64,000 nucleotides of DNA. It comes from Parerythrobacter lutipelagi. Lineage in GTDB: Bacteria; Pseudomonadota; Alphaproteobacteria; Sphingomonadales; Sphingomonadaceae. Shown here piece by piece: positions 45,767-55,087 of the stretch (its first letter is position 1; each line of letters opens with the position of its first letter). The DNA is taken from contig NZ_SKCJ01000001.1 in the NCBI RefSeq assembly GCF_005434975.1, positions 434,001 to 498,000 on the forward strand, given 5' to 3'. The position numbers were made by a program, and so were the translations under genes. Under the pieces are notes generated by a model. It was given only the letters and a program-made list of their open reading frames with translations. It did no database searches and was not told the DNA's origin.

Positions 45767-46189
45767 CTAGGCACGGGCCTGCGGTGTAACCAGCCGGTGC
45801 ACCACCATTCCGGTGGCCATTGCAGCAACAAATATCGCAGCCGGGACAAAATTCGTCGCAAGCGAAGCGATCGCCGGTCCCGGACAAAGGCCGGCAATGC
45901 CCCAGCCAATCCCGAACAGCGCCGCGCCGCCGATCAACTGGCCGTCGATCAACCGGGTGCCCGGAAGACTGAAGCTGTCACAGGCCACCGGCGTATGAAG
46001 GCGTCTCTGGATGAACCATGCGGCGGCCATGACCAGCAACGCGCCGCCCATCACGAAGGCGAGCGTCGGGTCCCAGTCGCCAAGGATATCGAGAAAGCCC
46101 CTCACCCGGGTAGGATCCATCATGCCTGAAATGGCGAGGCCCAGCCCGAAAATGACACCGGACAGCAAAGCGATAAACGCACGCAACAT
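45767..46189 (-). CDS. YeeE/YedE family half-size membrane protein (second of a pair)
   Basis: 140 residues from ATG 46189; the preceding stop overlaps it (TGATG) and GGAGG is nine bases upstream, so the ATG at 46195 is less likely. Four membrane helices: [60 protein letters not shown] and [12 protein letters not shown]. The motif [12 protein letters not shown] is the C-terminal-half signature with a conserved Cys thought to handle thiosulfate or persulfide in YeeE transport. Pairs with the upstream half-protein. Confidence 0.88.
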   Translation of the reverse strand: MLRAFIALLSGVIFGLGLAISGMMDPTRVRGFLDILGDWDPTLAFVMGGALLVMAAAWFIQRRLHTPVACDSFSLPGTRLIDGQLIGGAALFGIGWGIAGLCPGPAIASLATNFVPAAIFVAAMATGMVVHRLVTPQARA

Positions 46190-46635
46190 CACCATGCCCC
46201 TCCCAATGCGTTGACGATCGCGACAGTGACCATGCCCGAAGCCATGAACGTCGCCGTGGCGACCAATGATCGTGGGCTTAGCCGAGACATACCGCACACG
46301 CCGTGACCGCTCGTGCAGCCGCTCCCCATCCTTGTGCCGAAACCAACGATAAGCCCCCCGGCGACGAGCAGGCTGGTGGACGGAGGGAAAGTCGCTTCAA
46401 CCGGACCGATCGCACCCAAATGCGCAAATGCGCCGACAAGCAGTCCGAGCGTGAAAAGCGCTGCAATCGGCCACGGAGTACCTGAACGCGAGATCGCAGT
46501 TGCACGCGCGAACATTCCGCTGACGCCAGCAATGCGTCCGACACCGAGAAGCATGATCGCCCCGGCAAGCCCGATCAACATGCCGCCGATCAGCCCCTGA
46601 AGTGGTTGGGCGTCGGGAAACCATTGCGTAATCAT
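46189..46635 (-). CDS. YeeE/YedE family half-size membrane protein (first of a pair)
   Basis: 148 residues, starting with an ATGA overlap on the MBL gene. Four membrane helices with the N-half signature [26 protein letters not shown], whose two Cys residues match the thiosulfate or persulfide relay in YeeE/YedE (DUF395) proteins. Two half-size proteins here replace one full-length YeeE, the arrangement known as PmpA/PmpB beside persulfide-handling genes. Membrane import of sulfur species is the expected role. Confidence 0.9.
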   Translation of the reverse strand: MITQWFPDAQPLQGLIGGMLIGLAGAIMLLGVGRIAGVSGMFARATAISRSGTPWPIAALFTLGLLVGAFAHLGAIGPVEATFPPSTSLLVAGGLIVGFGTRMGSGCTSGHGVCGMSRLSPRSLVATATFMASGMVTVAIVNALGGAW

Positions 46636-47561
46636 ACTGCATTCACCGGGATCTTGATGTAACTGACACCATTGTCTTCGGGATCGGGCAAGCGACCGCC
46701 GCGGATGTTAACCTGTACGCTCGGCATGATGAGATTGGGCATCGCGAGGGTCTTGTCCCGGTTCGTCCGCATTTCGACAAATTCCTCCTCGCTGACACCA
46801 TCTTTCACATGCACATTTTCCCGGCGCTGCTGCCCCACGGTGGTTTCCCAGGCGTACTCGTCACGCCCGGGAGCCTTGTAGTCATGGCACAGGAACAGCC
46901 GGGTATCGTCGGGCAAACTAAGCAGCCGGCGAATTGACCGGTATAGCTGCGATGCATCGCCGCCCGGAAAATCCGCTCGCGCAGTTCCGAAATCGGGCAT
47001 GAAGATCGTATCGCCAACGAATGCGGCATCGCCGATCACGAAAGCCATGTCTGCCGGAGTGTGGCCGGGGACATGCAGCGCAATCGCTTCAAGCCCGCCA
47101 AGGGTGAATGTATCGCCATCGTCAAACAAGTGATCGAACTGCGACCCGTCGCGTTCAAATTCGGTCCCGGCGTTGAACAATTTGCCGAATACGTCCTGCA
47201 CCCGGATGATACCGCGGCCGATGGCCAATTTTCCGCCAAGCTTTTCCTGCAGGTAAGGCGCAGCTGAGATGTGATCGGCGTGAGCATGGGTCTCTATCAG
47301 CCACTTGACCGAGAGGTTCTTGGATGTGGAGTATTCGATGACAAGATCGGCGGAACCATAGGACGTGCGCCCCGCCGCGGCATCGTAATCGAGCACGGAG
47401 TCGATAATTGCCGCTTCCCTGCTTGCAGGGTCATGCACGACGTATGTGACTGTGTAGGTTGCTTCGTCAAAAAAGCCCGCGATCGAGGGCCGCAAGGACT
47501 CGTCGGATCGCGCGCGCCGTATCTGTTCAGCAGCATGGTCAAGAGCTTGGTCGCGGCTCAT
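46632..47561 (-). CDS. MBL-fold hydrolase, persulfide-dioxygenase-like (Blh/ETHE1 type)
   Basis: 309 residues from ATG 47561 (GGAG six bases upstream; a TTG at 47573 is less likely). Metal site THAHADH (HAHADH 92-97), then VPGHTPADMAFVIGD and FVGDTIFMPDFGTARADFPGGDA, which are the markers of the ETHE1/Blh persulfide dioxygenase branch rather than lactamases. Such enzymes oxidise glutathione persulfide to sulfite. Stop overlaps the first YeeE start (ATGA). In other alphaproteobacteria the same neighbourhood is under BigR; no such regulator gene lies in this window. Confidence 0.88.
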   Translation of the reverse strand: MSRDQALDHAAEQIRRARSDESLRPSIAGFFDEATYTVTYVVHDPASREAAIIDSVLDYDAAAGRTSYGSADLVIEYSTSKNLSVKWLIETHAHADHISAAPYLQEKLGGKLAIGRGIIRVQDVFGKLFNAGTEFERDGSQFDHLFDDGDTFTLGGLEAIALHVPGHTPADMAFVIGDAAFVGDTIFMPDFGTARADFPGGDASQLYRSIRRLLSLPDDTRLFLCHDYKAPGRDEYAWETTVGQQRRENVHVKDGVSEEEFVEMRTNRDKTLAMPNLIMPSVQVNIRGGRLPDPEDNGVSYIKIPVNAV

Positions 47562-47698
47562 CGCATTCTCCAATTTGCGTCTTTAGGTCATTTAGGCAGT
47601 GCGCAGCTGATCGGACAGCAAATCATACATGAGACCGGAGAGAAAACCAATTCAGGCTTTGTGGCAGCCAGGATCGGCCCACCATCAATGCCACCCGA

Positions 47699-48454
47699 TC
47701 AAATCAGCGCAAACAACCGGCCGGCAAGCCACCCCATGAAAATCGAGAGGGCGACCGCAAGCAATCCATACAAGAATGATTGTTGCTGCGAGAACAGTTC
47801 AACGAACCGTTCAAACCCGACTTTCCGCACTTCGACCTTGGCGACTTCGGACGCGATCACCCGGCCGTTGGAAACCGCAAAAGTTTCCGCCGTGTAAGTT
47901 CCTGTCGTGACATTGGACGGCAATGAAAGCCGCGCCTGATACAGAACGTCCTCGCTGATCGAAACTCCGCCGATTTGCTCCTTGTACAGACTCTGGCGTT
48001 CACGCAGATCGACAAACCCGGCAGTAAAACGTGCCTGCTCCTCCGGATCGATCGTCCCGCTGGGCGAAAGCTGAATGAAACGCGTGCCCAATTCGTAGAT
48101 CGCTGCGGTCCTATCGTCCACGATCTCATTGATCGGCGAAGACGACGCGACAGCAAAATAGGACGGTGCGGAACGGAAATCCGAACTCTCTGCGTTCATC
48201 CAGATGCCGCCAATCTGCTCCTTCTCCCTGACCCGGATCGGCTGGGCGGGACCTTTGAGAACAACGATAATATCGTAATTGGCAGCCGCTCTTGATCCCG
48301 ATGGATCGAGAATGGCACCGAACAGCAGCAGTTCCGTTCCGGTGAAACCCTGCCGGACCTGCACTTCGTCTTGCGACACATCCGGCACCAGGATGGGATC
48401 GCTCTGAGCGGTCAGCGCAAACAGGCACGCGAGCAGGAACAGGGCGCGCTTCAT
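47699..48454 (-). CDS. TIGR02186/Alph_Pro_TM family membrane-anchored protein
   Basis: 251 residues from ATG 48454, overlapping the TauE/SafE stop (ATGA); the longer frame through 48877 runs inside the upstream gene. Signal peptide (KRALFLLACLFALTAQS), a large extracytoplasmic beta-rich domain (VRQGFTGTELLLFGAIL, DIIVVLKGPAQPIRVREKEQIGGIWMN) and a single C-terminal membrane helix (FLYGLLAVALSIFMGWLAGRLFAL). This is the Alph_Pro_TM protein typically encoded beside TauE/SafE exporters; its role is unknown but likely tied to the exporter. Confidence 0.88.
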   Translation of the reverse strand: MKRALFLLACLFALTAQSDPILVPDVSQDEVQVRQGFTGTELLLFGAILDPSGSRAAANYDIIVVLKGPAQPIRVREKEQIGGIWMNAESSDFRSAPSYFAVASSSPINEIVDDRTAAIYELGTRFIQLSPSGTIDPEEQARFTAGFVDLRERQSLYKEQIGGVSISEDVLYQARLSLPSNVTTGTYTAETFAVSNGRVIASEVAKVEVRKVGFERFVELFSQQQSFLYGLLAVALSIFMGWLAGRLFALI

Positions 48455-49365
48455 AGCGGCACCACCGTGTAGATTTCGTCGGGCTGGACGCCCAGTCCAT
48501 AGAGCATCCGCAAGGCAATCACCAAAACAATGGCAGCAAGGATCAGACGCAGCAGTTCCGGTTTCGCCTTCTGTGCGATCTGGCTGCCGATCTGCGCGCC
48601 GGAGACCGATCCGAGCAGAAGAAGGGCTGCCAGCACGATATCGACCGCCTGCGTGGTCAGCGCGTGCATCATCGTTGTCGCCATGGTGACAAACAGGATC
48701 TGAAACAGTGATGTTCCCACCACGACATTTGCGCTCATGCCGAGAATATAGAGCATGGCCGGCACAAGGATAAAGCCGCCCCCCACGCCCATCAGCATGG
48801 TCAATGCCCCCACGACAACGCCAAGCAGAAACGGTGCCAAGGGCGAGATGTAGAGCCCCGAGCGATAAAAGCGCCAACGCAGCGGCAAGGCAGTGACGAG
48901 CGGATGGTGCCGCCGCTTCATTGCCTTGCGAACTGTTCCGCCCGAAGCAGGCCAGAGCGATGTGATCGCTTCACGCATCATGAGCGAGCCGATTGCACCG
49001 AGCATGACCACATAGAGAATATTGATCACGACATCGATCTGGCCGACAGACTCGAAAAATCGAAACAATAGCGCGCCAACCCCGGTCCCCAACACACCGC
49101 CGGCAACCGTGACTCCGCCCATCTTGTAGTCGACACCGTTGCGCCGCGTATGGGCAAACACGCCCGAAACGCTGGCCCCGGTCACCTGCGTCGATGCCGA
49201 AGCCGCGGCCACCGTAGGAGGCACACCGTAGAAAATCAGCAATGGAGTGGTCAGGAAGCCGCCGCCGACACCGAACAGGCCGGAAAGTATCCCGGTCAGC
49301 GCGCCCAATGCGACAATGAACAGTCCATCGACCGACAAATTCGCAATGGGGAGGTAGACGTCCAT
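48451..49365 (-). CDS. TauE/SafE (TSUP) family sulfite/organosulfonate exporter
   Basis: 304 residues with about eight hydrophobic helices in two repeats. Both halves have the glycine-rich TSUP pattern: first GALTGILSGLFGVGGGFLTTPLLI, second GALTMLMGVGGGFILVPAMLY. Members export sulfite, sulfonates or similar anions. Gene order on the minus strand (exporter, TIGR02186, then MBL, YeeE pair and SulP) fits removal of the sulfite made by persulfide oxidation. First gene of the cluster; 46 bp after the downstream end of the NfrA-like gene's coding strand neighbour. Confidence 0.9.
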   Translation of the reverse strand: MDVYLPIANLSVDGLFIVALGALTGILSGLFGVGGGFLTTPLLIFYGVPPTVAAASASTQVTGASVSGVFAHTRRNGVDYKMGGVTVAGGVLGTGVGALLFRFFESVGQIDVVINILYVVMLGAIGSLMMREAITSLWPASGGTVRKAMKRRHHPLVTALPLRWRFYRSGLYISPLAPFLLGVVVGALTMLMGVGGGFILVPAMLYILGMSANVVVGTSLFQILFVTMATTMMHALTTQAVDIVLAALLLLGSVSGAQIGSQIAQKAKPELLRLILAAIVLVIALRMLYGLGVQPDEIYTVVPL

Positions 49366-49411
49366 GCTCCGGCTCTAACCGAGCGCGATGGAGGTTGGAA
49401 GGAGCGAACTG

Positions 49412-50542
49412 TCAGAAACTGGTCGAAAGCGTGAGAGCGACACCCGATTGCGGGGCGGCGTCACCTGCGATGCGCTGCCTGTAATCGACCGACAGGCGCG
49501 CGGGCAAATCGCCAACCTTGATCGCAAGACCGGCGCTCGGCCCGACATCGAGGCGCGATGCTCCCTTTTGCGCGCCGCCCCATATACCGGCGCCCGCATC
49601 CACCTTGCCGAGATCGAAGTCGGCAATCTCTCGCGAGACACGAAGCTGGCCATCGATGAATGGGGTGGCAAAATCTCCCCCGACGTATCCTGCCTGCACA
49701 TAGGCGTCGCCGCGTACGCCAAGTGGCAGTTTTGCTGCAGGCAGCTCGGACACAGCCAGAACGGCAGGCCGCCAATCGGACTGTCCGTTCACCCTTTGCA
49801 ACCGAAGTTCCGCTTGTGCGCGCACCGGGAGGCCGGAAATTGGCCGAGCAGCGAAGCCGGCTGCCGCCTCGCTTTCACGTGCGCCAGCCAAAGCCTGGCT
49901 TGCCCGCAAATAGATCGCGGGCCGGTGGCCGCTTTGCGGGGCAAGACGATAATTCAGCACCGCGCCGGCCTGGCTTGCACCATAGGTCGCCGGAAGCGGC
50001 CCCGATCCCGCCGCAAGGGCTCCCGTCGAGTTGGGCCGATAAAGCAGCCAGCCATCGACGCTCCAGCGATCAGGAGAGATCCGCTCCGGCTTGGCGGCGA
50101 CAAGACTTTGCGCCGGTTTCGCCTGGCGCATCAGTGTTGCGACTTCAGCGGGAATGGGGACCTGCGACATTGCCGCAAGCCACATGACCTGGTGCCCGGC
50201 GAATATTTCGACAGACCCTGAAGGCGTCATGACACGGTCGACCGGCGCTGGCAGCGCGCGCATAGCCCGATTTGCGTCGGCGAGTCTCACCGGCGCCGAA
50301 GCGGCTGCGTCAAAAGAGCGGCCCAGACTATCCAGTCGAACATCGCTTTTCTCAGCCGCCGGGCCTTGAGCAACTGTCACCTGCTCATTGAACAAATCGG
50401 GCAAAGCCATCGGCAGCGGGCCCGGGGCAAGCGGGAATGGGGACTGCCACAAGGCCATCCGCGCGGTGACCCATATTGCCAGGACCAGCCCAAGCATGAT
50501 CAGCGGCTGCCCGGGCCGGATATTTTTGACACGCGCCGTCAC
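49412..50542 (-). CDS. unrecognised protein coupled to the NfrB-like glycosyltransferase (possible beta-barrel)
   Basis: 376 residues, GTG start overlapping the glycosyltransferase stop (GTGA). One N-terminal hydrophobic helix (LIMLGLVLAIWVTARMAL) then a Pro/Ala linker, and a strand-rich C-terminal half (about 155-376) of alternating pattern with repeats like WLLYRPNS, AIYLRASQAL, AYVQAGYVGG, SVDYRQRI, ending in a Phe (LTLSTSF), like an outer-membrane strand. It resembles the C-terminal domain of phage-N4-receptor-type NfrA by position and feel only; I cannot prove homology. Together with the glycosyltransferase it may handle a surface polysaccharide. Confidence 0.6.
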   Translation of the reverse strand: MTARVKNIRPGQPLIMLGLVLAIWVTARMALWQSPFPLAPGPLPMALPDLFNEQVTVAQGPAAEKSDVRLDSLGRSFDAAASAPVRLADANRAMRALPAPVDRVMTPSGSVEIFAGHQVMWLAAMSQVPIPAEVATLMRQAKPAQSLVAAKPERISPDRWSVDGWLLYRPNSTGALAAGSGPLPATYGASQAGAVLNYRLAPQSGHRPAIYLRASQALAGARESEAAAGFAARPISGLPVRAQAELRLQRVNGQSDWRPAVLAVSELPAAKLPLGVRGDAYVQAGYVGGDFATPFIDGQLRVSREIADFDLGKVDAGAGIWGGAQKGASRLDVGPSAGLAIKVGDLPARLSVDYRQRIAGDAAPQSGVALTLSTSF

Positions 50543-51945
50543 GCCACTGCCTCTGCGCGCTCATGGGCTATTGTATGGACCGGATGGGTTTGGTGGTCCG
50601 TCTTGTCCCACGCCGGTTGTTGCCCGCCAAGCGATCGAAGATACGCCATTATCGCCCGCCGCCCCGCCATGATGGCGATAATGTTAGTGACCGGTATCCG
50701 CAGGATGGAACGAATGCCTTCGCTCCAGCCGTACTCCCGCGCAGTGAAGCCGAAACGCCAGGCACCGCGCCAGACAAAACTGGCAAAGTTCAGCCAGAGG
50801 ATCAGGACCAGCGTATCGGACAATCGGATCGGCTCGCCAAACCCAAGTGCAGCGAGGCCCCATGCCAATGTCGACAGGACCAGCAGCGCATAGGCCACCG
50901 CCAGCACCAAAGCTGCCAGCGGTCCTCGGCGATCGCGCAAACGCATCCAGATTTCGACCGGTCGGCCTTGCCAGCCAAGCCGATCCCATGCCTGAAAGGC
51001 AATACCGTGCACCCAGCGCGTTTTTTGCCGTACCGCTGTATCCAGCCGCGAAGGGAAGTACGCGCGGGTTGCGACCAGAGCACCATTGTCATGCCGGTAG
51101 CGCAGGAATCTGGCTGCTCCGCCCTGCTCGTAGACGCCGAGCCCCAGCTCATAGTCCTCGGTCAGACACTCGGCCGCGAACGGTTGACCATTTTCCTTGG
51201 AGTCAGCGATACGCTGCAGGGCATCGCGCCCGATCGCGCAACCGACACCGGCAAGCGGCATTCCTGCGCGCAAGGCATCGCGGACAACCATTGCCTTGCC
51301 ATGCGCTTCGACAAACTCTTCGCAATAGTGGCTGCCAATCCACGGGGATGACCGCTGCGGTTGCGGCAACACCGGCAACTGCGCCATATCCGCGCTTTCC
51401 ATTGCATGATCGAGCAAACCAAGCCCAGCCGGATCGACCATATCTTCAGCATCGTGCAACACGATCATCCGCGACCGCTCTCCGGTCCTTCGTTCGTCGG
51501 TTTGCAGGGCTTGGAACAAACGATTGAGACAATCCGCCTTGGTCGTCGGTCCTGCCTTATCGTGGATCACGAGCCGCACACGATTGTCTTGCCCGATTGA
51601 TGCCAGCACGGCAGCGATAGTCTGCTGGTCGTTGCGATAGCAGCCGACATAAAGGCGGAGCTCAGTCTGGGGCCATGCCTTCAATGCGTGCGCCACAGTC
51701 GCGCCAATGACGGGGGCCTCCATCCATGCGGGCACAAAGACAGCTGCAATTCCGCTTAACTTGTTGGATCCGTCCAGGGGTATTCGTTTATCTTCTGCCC
51801 GGCCGCTCAATTTGAGCCAAAGCCAAGTGAGATCGACGGCAAATTCATCAATCGCACCAAGGAGGAAAAATACAGCGGCAAACAGCAGCAACTCGTGCTG
51901 CACCAAGCCAAGCCACTGCCATGTCGTGAAACCTGCGTCACTCAA
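50539..51945 (-). CDS. membrane glycosyltransferase, family 2 (NfrB-like)
   Basis: About 468 residues. TTG 51945 is chosen since AGGGGGTGG lies eight bases upstream; a TTG at 51966 gives a longer form. GT2 features: first nucleotide-binding site VPAWMEAPVIGATV, acidic site HDAEDMVDP, acceptor motif LTEDYELGL and QKTRWVHG (the QxxRW motif). Membrane helices flank it (ELLLFAAVFFLLGAID and several after residue 340). This is the layout of bacteriophage N4 adsorption protein B and cellulose-synthase-like processive enzymes that make exopolysaccharide. Divergent from nhaA. Confidence 0.88.
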   Translation of the reverse strand: MSDAGFTTWQWLGLVQHELLLFAAVFFLLGAIDEFAVDLTWLWLKLSGRAEDKRIPLDGSNKLSGIAAVFVPAWMEAPVIGATVAHALKAWPQTELRLYVGCYRNDQQTIAAVLASIGQDNRVRLVIHDKAGPTTKADCLNRLFQALQTDERRTGERSRMIVLHDAEDMVDPAGLGLLDHAMESADMAQLPVLPQPQRSSPWIGSHYCEEFVEAHGKAMVVRDALRAGMPLAGVGCAIGRDALQRIADSKENGQPFAAECLTEDYELGLGVYEQGGAARFLRYRHDNGALVATRAYFPSRLDTAVRQKTRWVHGIAFQAWDRLGWQGRPVEIWMRLRDRRGPLAALVLAVAYALLVLSTLAWGLAALGFGEPIRLSDTLVLILWLNFASFVWRGAWRFGFTAREYGWSEGIRSILRIPVTNIIAIMAGRRAIMAYLRSLGGQQPAWDKTDHQTHPVHTIAHERAEAVA

Positions 51946-52031
51946 TTGCGACCACCCCCTGCACAAATCAGCCTAACCAACCAACGCAAGCCTTGCAACG
52001 CACAAGGAATTGCGAAAAAGGGGCCGCAACC

Positions 52032-53246
52032 ATGGTACAAGTTCGCAAACCGATAAATCGGCTCATCGCCCCCGTCCGCGCATTGTTCGTCAGTGACGCG
52101 TCTGCTGGCATCTTGCTGATCCTTGTAGCCGCTGCTGCCATGCTGGCGGCAAATTCGCCGTTTGCCGATGAGTACAAGCAGCTTTTCTACGGTGAATTGC
52201 GCTGGACGCCGATCCCCAAACTCGACGATCTTCACCTGTGGATCAACGACGGATTGATGGCGATTTTCTTCTTCGTGGTCGGTCTCGAAGTGAAGCGCGA
52301 GCTAATTTGCGGACAATTGTCGACCCCTGAGCAGCGCCGGCTGCCGATCATGGCCGCTGCCGCCGGTATGATTGTTCCGGCGCTGATTTTCGTGACAGTC
52401 GTCGGCATGGACAGCCCTCTGACGCGTGGTTGGGCGATCCCGGCAGCGACCGACATTGCTTTCGCCATGGGTGTCCTTGGGCTGCTCGGAAATCGCGTAC
52501 CGGCCTCGCTGCGCCTTTTTCTGCTCACCGTCGCCATTGTCGATGATATCGGCGCTGTGCTGGTCATTGCTGCGTTCTATACCACCGGCATCAAGATGAT
52601 GTGGCTGGCGGCTTCAGTCGCGGTCTTCGCTGTCATGGTCGGAATGAACCGCTTCGGGGTGCGCCGGATATGGCCCTTCGTCGTGGTGGCACTCGTGCTG
52701 TGGGTATGCGTGCTCTTTTCCGGCGTGCATGCGACAATCGCTGGTGTGGTTGCTGCACTGACCATTCCCATGAATGCAAAAGACGGACACTCGATGCTGG
52801 AAAAGCTCGAGCACGGCCTAGCTCCATGGAGCGCCTATCTCGTGGTCCCGGTCTTCGGATTCGCCAATGCCGGCGTGAACCTGACCGGGATGACCATAAA
52901 CGAAGTTCTCGCACCATTGCCCCTGGCCATCGCGGCAGGACTGGTCATCGGCAAACAATTGGGCATTTTCGGTATCATCGTCGCCGCTGTGAAGCTCGGA
53001 ATTGCGAAAGCTCCGGAGAACGCCAACTGGATCGAGATTTGGGGCGTTACGATCCTCTGCGGAATCGGATTCACCATGTCGCTGTTCATCAGCGGCCTCG
53101 CGTTCGATGGGAGCGCCCTGCTGATCGACGAAGCGAAGATCGGGATCCTCGGCGGTTCGCTGATCTCGGCAATACTAGGTTATGTTGTCTTGCGACTCAC
53201 AACCAAGCACCCGGAAGAACGCGAAGTCGAATCTGTCACTCCTTGA
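52032..53246 (+). CDS. nhaA: Na+/H+ antiporter NhaA
   Basis: 404 residues with 11-12 membrane helices. Family markers: LWINDGLMAIFFFVVGLEVKREL, AIPAATDIAFAMGVLGLLG, TVAIVDDIGAVLVIA (the ion-binding Asp pair, VDD) and TILCGIGFTMSLFISGLAF. ATG 52032 is nine bases after AAAGGGG; the frame is open from 51993. NhaA swaps two H+ for one Na+ at high pH, consistent with a marine or salt-exposed host. Monocistronic; 18 bp before the convergent GloA-like gene. Confidence 0.97.
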   Translation: MVQVRKPINRLIAPVRALFVSDASAGILLILVAAAAMLAANSPFADEYKQLFYGELRWTPIPKLDDLHLWINDGLMAIFFFVVGLEVKRELICGQLSTPEQRRLPIMAAAAGMIVPALIFVTVVGMDSPLTRGWAIPAATDIAFAMGVLGLLGNRVPASLRLFLLTVAIVDDIGAVLVIAAFYTTGIKMMWLAASVAVFAVMVGMNRFGVRRIWPFVVVALVLWVCVLFSGVHATIAGVVAALTIPMNAKDGHSMLEKLEHGLAPWSAYLVVPVFGFANAGVNLTGMTINEVLAPLPLAIAAGLVIGKQLGIFGIIVAAVKLGIAKAPENANWIEIWGVTILCGIGFTMSLFISGLAFDGSALLIDEAKIGILGGSLISAILGYVVLRLTTKHPEEREVESVTP

Positions 53247-53263
53247 CGCGAGCTGGCCGCATG

Positions 53264-53701
53264 TCACCAGCTCCCGCTATTCTCCATGCTTGCCCAGGGC
53301 TCCTGCGGCGGCAGGTTGCCTTCCTGTAGCAATTCCACGCTGATCCCGTCCGGTGAACGAACGAAAGCCATGTGACCATCGCGTGGCGGTCGGTTGATAG
53401 TCACACCGGCATCCATCAACCGCTGGCAGGTCTCGTATATGTCATCGACGCGATATGCGAGATGGCCGAAATTGCGCCCGCCGTGGTAAACCTCGGGAGC
53501 AGTGCCATCTTCGGGCGGCCAGTTGTGGGTAAGTTCGACTTCGGCCACGCCGTCCTGTCCAGGCGCTGCCATGAAAATCAGCGTGAACCGTCCAGCCTCG
53601 ACATCGAAACGGCGAACTTCTTCCAAGCCGATCAGATTGAAAAACCTGACGGTGGCATCGGGATCACTTACGCGGATCATCGTGTGAAGATATTTGACCA
53701 T
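53264..53701 (-). CDS. VOC family lyase, glyoxalase I-like
   Basis: 145 residues, single VOC domain of glyoxalase I length. Metal ligands match GloA: His in KYLHTMIRV, Glu in EVELTHNW, His in GHLAYRVDDI and Glu in GISVELLQEG. The VELTHNW and PDGISVELLQ motifs make lactoylglutathione lyase (methylglyoxal detoxification with glutathione) the best guess, though other VOC functions are possible. The last 15 residues (PPQEPWASMENSGSW) are an extra tail. Minus strand, own unit. Confidence 0.87.
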   Translation of the reverse strand: MVKYLHTMIRVSDPDATVRFFNLIGLEEVRRFDVEAGRFTLIFMAAPGQDGVAEVELTHNWPPEDGTAPEVYHGGRNFGHLAYRVDDIYETCQRLMDAGVTINRPPRDGHMAFVRSPDGISVELLQEGNLPPQEPWASMENSGSW

Positions 53702-53839
53702 CTATGGCTCGCCTTATCTGGTTCGGTTTATTTCCAATGTCCAAGGCTCCATCGACACGATCCCGGGCAATAGCAAGCCGCGCCAGGCAATCGGGCGCGT
53801 CATTAAGGGCGGTGCCTGACTTCCGTCCGAAGTTGTGCG

Positions 53840-53881
53840 TCCAAAATAAGAGGAGCCCACACCATTGCCGGTGCGGGCTCC
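53840..53881 (-). terminator. intrinsic terminator of the TorF-like gene
   Basis: Arms 53852-53863 and 53870-53881 pair over 12 bases with one mismatch around a 6-base loop. On the minus strand it is followed by TCTTATTTT. It starts 27 bases after the gene's stop. The remaining ~140 bp toward the GloA-like gene hold nothing recognisable. Confidence 0.8.
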
Positions 53882-53908
53882 AAATTCTTCCTGCAAAAAT
53901 GCGGCAGC

Positions 53909-54817
53909 CTACATGCTGTAGCCAATGGTGAAGAAGAAACCTGCGTCCGTGAAATCCTCGATCGACGGCCCTTGCGTATCGACGTAATTGACGCCGAGGC
54001 TCAGGCTGTCGGTAACTGCGTAGGACGCACCCAGGCCCCAATCGAAGCTGTCGCCGCCGAAGTCGGTCGCGAAGATACCATCGGTGTAACCCAGATGTGC
54101 CGTGAGAGAGACCGGAGTTTCGGGAATGCCGACTTCAAAGTCCGTGTAAACGTAAAAGTTATCCTGGCCGCCAAGAGAGTCCTGCTCCCAGGCGTATGCT
54201 ACGCCGAGGGTCGCGCCGACCGGACCGATCGTATAGCCGATCGAGGCGTAAGGTTCGAAATAGTCGGTATCCGCGCCCGGGACATCGCCCGTGGGATAAA
54301 TGTAGTAGAGTAGACCGACATCAAAGGTGACACCGTCCGCGACATCGCCGCTCCACCCGGCATATATGTCCAGCTCAAGTTCGCCGAATGCGGAACCGCC
54401 GGAGATAGATGAAGCCCAGGTTCCAACGTAAACGCCGCTCGAATGACCGAGGTCGATACCGCCCTGAAGCGCGATGTCGCCATCGGAGAACGAAACACCG
54501 CGAAAGCGGTAGTCGCTGACCAAAGCGACATTGCCAGAGAGGTCAAAGCCGCTGTCGGCACCAAGAGCACTCTGCTCTTCCATGTCGGACGGCATCGTAA
54601 CTCGTGATGCTTCTGCGACTTCCATCTCTTGCGACAAAGCAATGGCTTCGAGCGCGTCGATCTGGACCTCATCGAGAACGATCTGATCGGCATCGATGAT
54701 TGCGGCATCGTCAGCATTGGGCGCTTCAAGTGTTTCGGATGCAATTGCCGGCGTAGCAAAAACGGCAGTACCGGCGAGAAATGTTGCGGCGCGAAGGCCG
54801 CGGATGGACGTGAGCAT
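53909..54817 (-). CDS. TorF family (Gcw_chp) putative outer-membrane porin
   Basis: 302 residues from ATG 54817 (AAGGAAG eight bases upstream; the longer frame to 54880 is outside the signal peptide). Signal peptide cleaves near ATPAIAS. After an acidic region (about 25-85, mostly Asp/Glu/Ala) comes the barrel: ALVSDYRFRGVSFSDGDIALQGGIDLGHSSGVYVGTWAS is the typical Gcw_chp/TorF start, then repeated strands, ending in FFFTIGYSM. Acts in the outer membrane, perhaps as a small-solute porin. The acidic insert before the barrel is unusual. Confidence 0.85.
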   Translation of the reverse strand: MLTSIRGLRAATFLAGTAVFATPAIASETLEAPNADDAAIIDADQIVLDEVQIDALEAIALSQEMEVAEASRVTMPSDMEEQSALGADSGFDLSGNVALVSDYRFRGVSFSDGDIALQGGIDLGHSSGVYVGTWASSISGGSAFGELELDIYAGWSGDVADGVTFDVGLLYYIYPTGDVPGADTDYFEPYASIGYTIGPVGATLGVAYAWEQDSLGGQDNFYVYTDFEVGIPETPVSLTAHLGYTDGIFATDFGGDSFDWGLGASYAVTDSLSLGVNYVDTQGPSIEDFTDAGFFFTIGYSM

Positions 54818-55087
54818 AACCAAACTTCCTTTGTTTGTGGTGTCGCTTCGTCCCACCTGCAATCCACAGGTCGCATTCATTCAGTGTGCGATCTCTTGCG
54901 GATATGAAAGGAAGCTGCCGGAACATGCTGCGGCGCACAAGACAAATTTCCGGAAGAACTTGTATCGACGCGCCAAGTGTGGATTTGCAGCACCAGACTC
55001 GGCATCCTGCATTCTGCCCTAGGTCGTTGCTCTAAGTGGCAGGCTGACCTATGCGCGCCGTGATCGATATGCAATTTGACCCACTGA

